Source: Holophagaceae bacterium UBA706 | GTDB taxonomy: Bacteria; Acidobacteriota; Holophagae; Holophagales; Holophagaceae | Length of the DNA: 5,554 nucleotides | Reading direction: 5' to 3' | Assembly (NCBI GenBank): GCA_002298155.1 | Contig: DBME01000314.1 | Span: 1 to 5,554 of the forward strand | In this document: positions 1 through 5,554 of the stretch, piece by piece | Numbering within the stretch: the first letter of the stretch is position 1 | Layout of the letters: every line of letters begins with the position of its first letter | The notes under the pieces: generated by a model | What the model was told of the DNA's origin: nothing | The model's input: only the letters and a program-made list of their open reading frames with translations | The model's database searches: none | Made by a program: the position numbers and the translations under genes

Positions 1-42
1 CCGGGGAGCCGAGGATCGCCGAGAACGGATAAAAGCCTCTTC

Positions 43-75
43 ATGCTAGGGATCGCGATACCTCAATATGCTAGG
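43..75 (+). repeat. 8-bp direct repeat ATGCTAGG in the peptidase leader
   Basis: ATGCTAGG occurs at 43-50 and again, identically, at 68-75, a start-to-start distance of 25 bases. The first copy overlaps the left edge of the 48-63 dyad; the second fills the loop of the 61-82 hairpin. It could be a paired protein-binding site or a small duplication. An 8-base match can also arise by chance in a stretch of this size. Confidence 0.4.
48..63. promoter_or_regulatory. Near-perfect 16-bp inverted repeat, candidate operator
   Basis: AGGGATCG|CGATACCT is a dyad with 7 of 8 base pairs matched and no central spacer; the only mismatch is G51 against A60. It lies 37 bases before the peptidase start codon. 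The size and symmetry fit a site for a dimeric helix-turn-helix repressor, but no regulator gene is present in the window and no second copy is seen upstream of the receptor gene. The assignment is inference from symmetry and position only. Confidence 0.3.
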
Positions 76-82
76 CTTGAGG
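61..82 (+). promoter_or_regulatory. Small leader hairpin just upstream of the peptidase ribosome binding site
   Basis: CCTCAA (61-66) pairs perfectly with TTGAGG (77-82) around a 10-base loop, ending eight bases before AGGAGG. CCTC at 61-64 is equally complementary to GAGG inside the Shine-Dalgarno (92-95), and GCCTC at 35-39 can pair with GAGGC at either 79-83 or 92-96. Mutually exclusive pairings that hide or free the ribosome binding site are therefore possible on paper, but the helices are short and function is unproven. Confidence 0.25.
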
Positions 83-89
83 CACTCCC

Positions 90-95
90 AGGAGG
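90..95 (+). promoter_or_regulatory. Ribosome binding site of the prolyl oligopeptidase gene
   Basis: A perfect AGGAGG sits four bases before the ATG at 100. It decides the start: the alternative in-frame ATG at 43 is preceded by AAAAGCCTCTTC, which has no Shine-Dalgarno character. The spacing is slightly shorter than the usual 5-9 bases but still workable. Confidence 0.8.
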
Positions 96-99
96 CCCC

Positions 100-2205
100 A
101 TGAGAACCCTTTTCTGCATGCTGGCAGCGGCGAGCCTCTTCGGCGCCCCGCCGGTAAATATCCCTGAAACCCGCAAATGCGGCCAGGTGGATGACTACTT
201 CGGCACCCAGGTGGCCGACCCCTACCGCTGGCTGGAGGACGACCGTTCCCCGGAGACCTCCGCCTGGGTCGCCGCCCAGAACAAGGCCACCTTCGCCTAC
301 CTGGCGGAGATCCCCGAGCGCCAGGCCATCGCCGACCGCCTGCGGGCCCTGTGGAATTTCGAGAAGTACTCCGCCCCCCGCCGGGAGGGCCGGAACTACT
401 TCTTCACCCACAATTCGGGCCTCCAGAACCAGGCGGTGCTCTTCGTGGCCACCGACCCCGCGGCCCCCGGGCGGGTCCTCCTGGACCCCAACACCCTCAG
501 CAAGGACGGCACCGTGGCCCTGTCGGGCATGGTGCCCAGCCGGGACGGCAAGCTCCTGGCCTATTCCGTCTCTTCCGCCGGCAGCGACTGGCAGACTTGG
601 AAGGTGCGGGACGTGGCCACCGGCCTGGACCTGCCCGACGAGCTCCAGTGGAGCAAGTTCGGCTCCGTGGCCTGGGACCGCAAGGGCAAGGGCTTCTTCT
701 ACGTGAACTACGAGGCGCCCAAGGAAGGCGACGCCCTCAAGGGGATGACCAAGGCGCCCCGCATCCGGTGGCACGCCCTGCGCACGCCCCAGTCCCAGGA
801 CACCCTGGTCTACGAGCGCCCCGACCGCCCCGAATGGTATCTGGCCCCGTCGGTCACCGACGACGGCCGCTGGCTGGTGGTGCACGTGAGCAAGGGCGAC
901 GCCCCGGAGAACGCGGTGCTGCTCAAGGACCTCACCCGGCCCGGCGCCAAGGTGGAGCCCTTCCTGGACACCTTCGACGCCCGTTACGGCGTGGTGGCCT
1001 CCCGGGGAACGACCTTCTACGTGCGCACCACCAAGGGCGCCCCCCGGGGACGCCTGGTGGCGATCCAGGCCGCCCACCCGCGCGACCTGAAGGAACTCAT
1101 CCCCCAGGACCCCGGCACCGACACCCTGGAGCATGCCTCCCTGGTGGGAGGCCGCTTCGTGGCCACCTGGCTCAAGGATGCCCACACCCAGATCACCTTC
1201 CACGACCTCAAGGGCCGCAGGACCGGCGTGCTGGCCCTGCCGGGGGTGGGCACGGCGGGGGGCTTCGGCGGCCGCCCCGAGGACAAGGAGGCCTTCTACA
1301 CCTACACCTCGTTCAATGTCCCCACCGCCACCTACCGCTACGATTTCGCCAAGGGTACCTCCACCCTCCTCCATGCCCCCAAGGTCGCCTTCGACCCGGA
1401 GCGCTACCAGGTGGACCAGGTCTTCTACCCCAGCAAGGACGGCACCCGCATCCCCATGTTCGTCTTCCACCGGAAGGACCTGGTCCTCGACGGAGCCAAC
1501 CCCACGCTTCTCTATGGTTACGGTGGCTTTGACGTGTCCCTGACCCCCAATTTCTCCCCGGCGCGCATCGCCTGGCTGGAACTCGGTGGCGTCTATGCCC
1601 AGCCCAGCCTGCGTGGCGGCGGGGAGTACGGGGAGGCCTGGCACGATGCCGGAAGGCTGGGCAACAAGCAGAACGTCTTCGACGACTTCATCGCCGCCGG
1701 CGAGTGGCTGATCCAGAACCGCTACACCTCCACGCCCAAGCTCGCCATCAACGGCGGCAGCAACGGCGGGCTGCTGGTGGGGGCCTGCCTGGTGCAGCGT
1801 CCCGACCTGTGGGGCGCGGCGGTGCCCGAGGTGGGGGTGATGGATATGCTCCGGTTCCATAAATTCACGGTGGGCTGGGGTTGGAAGGGCGACTACGGCA
1901 GCAGCGAGTCGCCCGAAGGCTTCAAGACCCTCATCCGCTATTCCCCCCTGCACACCATCCAGGCAGGCCTTTCCTATCCCCCAACCCTGATCCTCACCAG
2001 CGACCACGACGACCGGGTGGTGCCCGCCCACAGCCACAAGTTCACGGCCACCCTGCAGGCGGCCCAGAACGGCCCAGCGCCCATTCTGACCCGGGTGGCC
2101 ACCAACGCGGGCCACGGGGCCGGCAAGCCCACCGCCAAGGTCATCGAGGAGAGGGCGGACGTCTTCGCCTTCCTGGTGAAAGCATTGGGGATGAAAAAGA
2201 ACTGA
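100..2205 (+). CDS. Prolyl oligopeptidase (serine peptidase family S9A), probably exported
   Basis: This 701-residue protein should cleave short peptides on the carboxyl side of proline. It shows the full family S9A architecture. The N-terminal cap segment contains DPYRWLED (residues 40-47), followed by a beta-propeller from about residue 75 to 430. An alpha/beta-hydrolase domain begins around YPSKDGTRIPMF (443-454). The catalytic triad is intact: Ser554 in GGSNGG, Asp637 in DHDDRVVP and His672 in AGHGAGKP. The oxyanion tyrosine (Tyr474 in YGYGGF), Trp595 in GWGWKGDYG and Arg639, which in pig prolyl oligopeptidase contacts substrate, are also present. Length matches the roughly 700-residue family norm. 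I chose the ATG at 100 because AGGAGG lies at 90-95 and translation then opens with a positive residue plus a hydrophobic stretch (MRTLFCMLAAASLFGA). The in-frame ATG at 43 has no Shine-Dalgarno and would bury that segment. The signal peptide is short and its cleavage site uncertain, so periplasmic location is likely but not proven. The gene is followed by its own terminator. Confidence 0.95.
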   Translation: MRTLFCMLAAASLFGAPPVNIPETRKCGQVDDYFGTQVADPYRWLEDDRSPETSAWVAAQNKATFAYLAEIPERQAIADRLRALWNFEKYSAPRREGRNYFFTHNSGLQNQAVLFVATDPAAPGRVLLDPNTLSKDGTVALSGMVPSRDGKLLAYSVSSAGSDWQTWKVRDVATGLDLPDELQWSKFGSVAWDRKGKGFFYVNYEAPKEGDALKGMTKAPRIRWHALRTPQSQDTLVYERPDRPEWYLAPSVTDDGRWLVVHVSKGDAPENAVLLKDLTRPGAKVEPFLDTFDARYGVVASRGTTFYVRTTKGAPRGRLVAIQAAHPRDLKELIPQDPGTDTLEHASLVGGRFVATWLKDAHTQITFHDLKGRRTGVLALPGVGTAGGFGGRPEDKEAFYTYTSFNVPTATYRYDFAKGTSTLLHAPKVAFDPERYQVDQVFYPSKDGTRIPMFVFHRKDLVLDGANPTLLYGYGGFDVSLTPNFSPARIAWLELGGVYAQPSLRGGGEYGEAWHDAGRLGNKQNVFDDFIAAGEWLIQNRYTSTPKLAINGGSNGGLLVGACLVQRPDLWGAAVPEVGVMDMLRFHKFTVGWGWKGDYGSSESPEGFKTLIRYSPLHTIQAGLSYPPTLILTSDHDDRVVPAHSHKFTATLQAAQNGPAPILTRVATNAGHGAGKPTAKVIEERADVFAFLVKALGMKKN

Positions 2206-2226
2206 TTGTCGAAAACAGGCAGGATG

Positions 2227-2270
2227 AAGCGGCCAGCGCACCCCCCGGGGTGATGGCCGCTTTATTTTAT
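2227..2270 (+). terminator. Rho-independent terminator of the prolyl oligopeptidase gene
   Basis: AAGCGGCCA (2227-2235) pairs perfectly with TGGCCGCTT (2254-2262), nine base pairs. Inside it a second helix, CACCC (2239-2243) with GGGTG (2248-2252), closes a four-base loop after a small internal loop. The stem runs straight into TTTATTTTAT (2261-2270), a good U-tract. It begins 21 bases after the peptidase stop codon and separates the two genes into distinct transcription units. Confidence 0.88.
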
Positions 2271-2302
2271 CTAAATGTCACACACGACCCGTGGCCAACG
2301 AG

Positions 2303-2346
2303 GTAAATTCAGTAAGATTCGACAAATCATTTGAGCGGCCTAAGAG
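2303..2346 (+). promoter_or_regulatory. AT-rich region upstream of the receptor gene; weak promoter candidate
   Basis: After the terminator, 2263-2335 is distinctly richer in A/T than the rest of the window, and the receptor promoter should lie here because transcription from upstream is terminated. The best sigma-70-like pair I find is TCGACA (2319-2324, five of six to TTGACA) with TAAGAG (2341-2346, only three of six to TATAAT) at 16-base spacing. Just upstream, GTAAATTC (2303-2310) and GTAAGATTC (2312-2320) form an imperfect tandem repeat. The -10 match is poor, so the exact boxes are a guess. Confidence 0.25.
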
Positions 2347-2367
2347 CCGAGCCATCCACCATAGCCT

Positions 2368-2373
2368 AGGGAG
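2368..2373 (+). promoter_or_regulatory. Ribosome binding site of the TonB-dependent receptor gene
   Basis: AGGGAG ends five bases before the ATG at 2379. It is a good though not perfect Shine-Dalgarno and supports this start, which also gives a clean signal peptide. It partly overlaps the palindrome CCTAGG at 2365-2370. Confidence 0.65.
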
Positions 2374-2378
2374 TCTTC

Positions 2379-5300
2379 ATGTCCAAGAGAGGTCTGGGAA
2401 TTCTTGTCCTATCGTCCCTCGCCTGCGTCACCGTCGCACAGGCCCAGACGAGTTCCACTACGGGCGCCGTGCGTGGCGTCGTGAGCAGCAAGTCCGGCGG
2501 TGCCCTTCCCGGCGCCACCGTCCTCCTGCGCAACCTGGAGACGGGCCTGACCCGCACCAGCGTCACCAACGCCCAGGGCGAGTACGCCATCGGCCTGCTG
2601 CCCACGGGCCCCTACGAGATCACCGTCACCGCCCCCACCATGCGCACCCTCAAGGACAGCTCCATCCGGGTGCTCCTGGGCAAGGCCACGCCCGCCAACT
2701 TCAAGATGGACAAGGCTGAGGTCGGCGCCATCGTGGAAGTGGTCGTCGCCGCCGATCAATTGGACAAGAGCACGGTTTCGAACTCGGTGTCCATCGACCA
2801 GAAGATGGTGGAGTCCGTGCCGCTCAATGGCCGCAACTTCACCGACCTGGTCAAGCTGACCCCCGGCGCCGTCACCGGTGACCAGGGCCGCCAGCTCATG
2901 GAAGGCGCCCGCGGCATCATGAACAACCTCACCATCGACGGCGCGAGCTACAACTCGAACTTCTACGGTGAACAGCGCGGATCGACCAGCACCCCATTCG
3001 CCTTCGGCCTCGATACGATCAAGGAACTCCAGGTCATCACCGATCCCTTCGACCCCATGTACGGGAACGCGGCCGGCGGTGTCATCAATGCCGTGACCAA
3101 GAGCGGCGGCAATGAGGTCGAAGGATCGGCCCTGGCCCAGTTCAGGCCGAAGAGCCTGGTAGCCCTGCGCCGGGCGGTTCCCTTCGCCAGCAACAGCATT
3201 GTCAACACCGTCCAGGCCCGCACCCGCGATTTCGAACAGTCGCAGTACAACTTCAACGTCGGTGGCCCGATCATCAAGGACAAGCTGTTCTACTTCGTGG
3301 GGGTCGAGACCTACCACTACACCCAGGCGTCGACGCCGTTCTTCGGTGCCACCGGAACCTCGTCGAACGGCACCGTGGCCCGGGACGCCTTCATCCAGAA
3401 TTTCGGCAACCTCATCATGGCCGGTGACGGTCACACCCTGGCTTCCGAAAGCGGCATGCCCGTCACCCAGGACAAGAAGAACACCACGGTCTTCGCCCGC
3501 ATCGACTGGAACATCAACGAGAACCACCGCTTCGACTTCCGGGTCAACAGCCAGCAATTCACCAACAAGAACGGATCCATCCCCCAGAGCACCAGCACCG
3601 GCATCAGCGCCAACGGAACCGACAAGTACAACGACATCTCCTGGGTCCTGGAGCTCAACAGCACCATCGGCTCGAACATGACGAACGAAGCCCGCCTCCA
3701 GTTCGCCACGGAGCGGCGGCCGCGCACCCCGAACAGCACCACGTCGCCGGAATTCGTCATCGCAAGCAACATGTTCACCTCTGGCCAGATCTGGTACGAA
3801 CCGAGCAATCTGAACGAATTCACCAAACAGTTCATTGACACGTTCACGTTCATGAAGGACGCCTGGACGTTGAAGGCGGGCATTGACTTCCAGTGGTTCC
3901 GGTTCCAGAACCAGTTCCCTCAGTACATGAGCGGCTACTTCCAGTTCGACAGTTACGCCACCGCGAACGCCTGGGCCACCGGAACGGCCTTCCCCACGGG
4001 AGCCTCGGTCTCCTACAAGGGCGCCGTCAGCCCCACCAACGGCTGGATCGACTACACGTCCTCCCTCTTCACCGGCTTCCTGAGCGCCAGCTATTCCGGC
4101 CTCTTGAACAACCGCCTGAACCTCACGGGGGGCTTCCGCATCACCAAGGAAAACGCCGCCAAGAACCCCATGCCCCTGGCCCAGCTAGTGGGCACGGACA
4201 GCCCGGACAGCACCACGGCGGTGGATCCGCGCATCGCCTTCACCCTGGATGTGCTGGGTGATGGTTCCACGCTGCTCAAGGGCGGCTACGGCTGGTTCTC
4301 CAGCCCGAACCCCAGCCTGACGGTCTCCAACACCATGACCGCCAACGGCAACACTATCAAGGTCTACACCATAACCCAGTCCTCCAACCCCACGGCCTGG
4401 TTCGGCACAGGCGTCCTCAGCCATGGCAATATCGTTCAGGATAATTCTCTGACGGCCCTTTCGGCGAGCCAGTTGCTGGGCCTCGCCACCACCGCGCCCG
4501 TTCTCACCGGCCAGATCTGGGATCCGGACAACAAGCTGGCCCGGGCCAAACGCGCAAGCCTCGGCCTCGAACGGAAGCTGCCCAAAGGCTTCGTCGTCGG
4601 CGTGCGCGCTGAATACGCGACCTTCGAGAACGAGCAGCTCTTCAAGAACATCAACCTGTGGCAGAAGAACGCCGACGGGACCATCAACCCTGCCGGCTAC
4701 TACAACGATGGTTATCCCACCTCCCTCAATTCCTTCTCCAACAAGGGTGGGACGGGCGTTTCCGCCTCCCGCCCCGGGTTCGCCATCATCCGCGGAAAGA
4801 TGGTCGACCTCAGCGGGTTCGGTGACGTCTTCCTCTCCAGCAACACGGGCACGGGGAACTACAAGAGTCTTGTGTTCACCGCTTCCCGCGCCTCCCAGGA
4901 CGGATTCGGTTTCCAGGGGAGCCTCTCCTTCGCCCGTCAGCGGGACATGAATTCAAACGAACGCGTGACCAACAATGGTGGTGGCGGCGGTTCGGTGACC
5001 AACAACCCCGCCGATCCCGCCGCCAACATGGCGTCCGGCGATTCGGACGTGAACTTCCGTGGCGTGTTCGCTGGCTACGCCCCCCTGGGCTGGGGCATCA
5101 AGGGAGTGGCGGTCATCACCTACCAGACCGGGCTCCCCTATTCCCCCATCGATTTCCGCGACAACAATACGGACGGCGTGAAGAACGACTACGCCCTGGG
5201 CTACGGCGGCCGCAACAGCCTGCGCCAGCCCTGCTCGAGGACCTTCGATCTGCGCTTCAGCCGTGAGTTCCCCATCACCGGCAGGGTCTCGCTCGATGCG

Positions 5301-5477
5301 AGCATCGACATCTACAACGTCCTGAACTGGGCCAACTGGTCCACCAGCCAGACCCAGCCTCTGCAGGCCACCTCGTCATCGGATCTGACGCCCGTCGCCA
5401 ATCCCAATTTCGGCAAGCTCGACGTCGCGGATGCCAATACGCGTGAAGTTCAGTTCGGCCTCCGGCTGAAGTTCTAA
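2379..5477 (+). CDS. TonB-dependent outer-membrane receptor, Oar-like, with N-terminal carboxypeptidase regulatory-like domain
   Basis: This 1032-residue protein is an outer-membrane beta-barrel transporter energised by TonB-ExbB-ExbD. A signal peptide (MSKRGLGILVLSSLACVTVAQA, residues 1-22, cleavage likely after AQA) leads into a carboxypeptidase-regulatory-like beta-sandwich (about 28-112, with PGATVLLRN and TNAQGEYAIGLLPTGPYEI). A TonB-box-like stretch, IVEVVVAAD, lies around 118-126. The plug domain (about 128-245) carries VPLNGRNF (147-154), NLTIDGA (183-189), IKELQVITDPFDPMYGN (214-230) and AAGGVINAVTKSGGN (231-245). The barrel fills the remainder and ends in LRLKF with terminal Phe, the usual signal for outer-membrane assembly. 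Near the C-terminus are GRNSLRQP and IDIYNVLNWANW, counterparts of conserved late-strand motifs in this family. Length is normal for the family and no frameshift is visible. ATG 2379 is supported by AGGGAG at 2368-2373. No SusD-like partner is seen. The ligand (peptide, glycan, metal chelate or other) cannot be inferred from sequence. Strand G/C bias matches the upstream gene, so there is no sign of recent transfer. Confidence 0.95.
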   Translation: MSKRGLGILVLSSLACVTVAQAQTSSTTGAVRGVVSSKSGGALPGATVLLRNLETGLTRTSVTNAQGEYAIGLLPTGPYEITVTAPTMRTLKDSSIRVLLGKATPANFKMDKAEVGAIVEVVVAADQLDKSTVSNSVSIDQKMVESVPLNGRNFTDLVKLTPGAVTGDQGRQLMEGARGIMNNLTIDGASYNSNFYGEQRGSTSTPFAFGLDTIKELQVITDPFDPMYGNAAGGVINAVTKSGGNEVEGSALAQFRPKSLVALRRAVPFASNSIVNTVQARTRDFEQSQYNFNVGGPIIKDKLFYFVGVETYHYTQASTPFFGATGTSSNGTVARDAFIQNFGNLIMAGDGHTLASESGMPVTQDKKNTTVFARIDWNINENHRFDFRVNSQQFTNKNGSIPQSTSTGISANGTDKYNDISWVLELNSTIGSNMTNEARLQFATERRPRTPNSTTSPEFVIASNMFTSGQIWYEPSNLNEFTKQFIDTFTFMKDAWTLKAGIDFQWFRFQNQFPQYMSGYFQFDSYATANAWATGTAFPTGASVSYKGAVSPTNGWIDYTSSLFTGFLSASYSGLLNNRLNLTGGFRITKENAAKNPMPLAQLVGTDSPDSTTAVDPRIAFTLDVLGDGSTLLKGGYGWFSSPNPSLTVSNTMTANGNTIKVYTITQSSNPTAWFGTGVLSHGNIVQDNSLTALSASQLLGLATTAPVLTGQIWDPDNKLARAKRASLGLERKLPKGFVVGVRAEYATFENEQLFKNINLWQKNADGTINPAGYYNDGYPTSLNSFSNKGGTGVSASRPGFAIIRGKMVDLSGFGDVFLSSNTGTGNYKSLVFTASRASQDGFGFQGSLSFARQRDMNSNERVTNNGGGGGSVTNNPADPAANMASGDSDVNFRGVFAGYAPLGWGIKGVAVITYQTGLPYSPIDFRDNNTDGVKNDYALGYGGRNSLRQPCSRTFDLRFSREFPITGRVSLDASIDIYNVLNWANWSTSQTQPLQATSSSDLTPVANPNFGKLDVADANTREVQFGLRLKF
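4965..5005 (+). repeat. Glycine-rich loop flanked by an 11-bp direct repeat inside the receptor
   Basis: GTGACCAACAA occurs at 4965-4975 and 4995-5005, in frame and ten codons apart, encoding VTNN on both sides of five glycines and a serine (receptor residues 863-876). The segment lies between barrel-strand-like sequences, so it is probably a flexible surface loop. The pattern could reflect a small in-frame duplication or simple selection for Asn/Gly in loops. Confidence 0.5.
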
Positions 5478-5503
5478 CGGACGGCTCACCCAGCTGGTCT
5501 CTC

Positions 5504-5540
5504 GTGGCCTGGCCGCTTCGGCGGTCAGGCCACTTCCGTC
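5504..5540 (+). terminator. Strong UUCG-capped hairpin after the receptor gene, probable terminator
   Basis: Bases 5504-5516 pair with 5521-5533 in a 13-bp stem with one G-U wobble (G5512/T5525), closed by a C(UUCG)G tetraloop at 5517-5520, an exceptionally stable cap. It starts 26 bases after the receptor stop codon. The downstream tract TTCCGTCT is only moderately U-rich, so termination may be partly inefficient, or the hairpin may also protect the mRNA 3' end. Confidence 0.72.
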
Positions 5541-5554
5541 TAAGAGGCCCAGGG

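Noticed and set aside
43..99. Upstream in-frame ATG at 43 as the peptidase start
   Set aside because: It has no Shine-Dalgarno, would place charged and Pro-containing residues before the hydrophobic segment, and would put the dyad inside the coding region. The ATG at 100 has AGGAGG.
351..1532. A long plus-strand open frame in another phase of the peptidase gene
   Set aside because: The product is Pro/Gly/Arg-rich with no motifs, as expected from an out-of-frame reading of GC-rich coding sequence.
46..2241. A 731-codon open frame on the minus strand opposite the peptidase gene
   Set aside because: It is a shadow produced by C/G-rich third codon positions of the real gene. Its translation is low-complexity Gly/Val/Ala/His with no family motif, while the plus strand encodes a complete catalytic triad.
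2365..2370. CCTAGG palindrome before the receptor start, resembling CTAGG in the peptidase leader
   Set aside because: It is only six bases long and overlaps the Shine-Dalgarno; the similarity to ATGCTAGG is too short to support a shared operator.
2206..2378. Small gene or structured RNA between the two genes
   Set aside because: There is no ribosome binding site plus open frame of useful size, and the only clear structure is the terminator hairpin.
2409..2426. Possible lipoprotein lipobox at SLAC (receptor residue Cys16)
   Set aside because: The -3 position is Ser rather than Leu/Val/Ile, and a much better signal peptidase I site follows at AQA after residue 22.
2409..3557. A 382-codon open frame on the minus strand opposite the receptor gene
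   Set aside because: It has the same composition effect, lacks a recognisable domain and lies fully within the well-supported receptor.

Overview
The window is GC-rich (by eye roughly 65%, with C/G strongly favoured at third codon positions). It holds two complete plus-strand genes in tandem: an exported-looking prolyl oligopeptidase (100-2205) and a large TonB-dependent outer-membrane receptor of the Oar-like, carboxypeptidase-regulatory-domain type (2379-5477). A TonB receptor with a cleavable signal peptide and a C-terminal Phe points to a Gram-negative, two-membrane cell. The combination of high GC, an N-terminal CarboxypepD_reg domain and the plug motif VPLNGRNF is typical of Acidobacteriota. 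I lean towards the Holophagae (Geothrix/Holophaga-like), but this is inferred from family style and no marker gene is present.

Layout. Bases 1-99 are the leader of the peptidase gene and contain compact small-scale structure: a 16-bp near-palindrome (48-63), a repeated ATGCTAGG (43-50 and 68-75), a 6-bp hairpin (61-82) and a strong Shine-Dalgarno sequence (90-95). Bases 100-2205 encode the peptidase. Bases 2206-2378 contain a convincing intrinsic terminator (2227-2270), then a relatively AT-rich stretch that must hold the receptor promoter, then its ribosome binding site. Bases 2379-5477 encode the receptor. Bases 5478-5554 hold a 13-bp hairpin capped by a UUCG tetraloop, probably the receptor terminator. 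No stretch longer than about 175 bases lacks a gene. I see no tRNA, rRNA, CRISPR array, insertion sequence or phage gene.

How the parts may work together. The terminator between the genes argues for two separate transcription units, not an operon. A periplasmic proline-specific oligopeptidase beside an outer-membrane importer fits peptide scavenging (the receptor imports, the peptidase trims), but the receptor's ligand cannot be read from sequence and the pairing may be fortuitous. I found no undescribed system. The items most worth a second look are the structured leader of the peptidase gene and the orphan receptor next to a peptidase.
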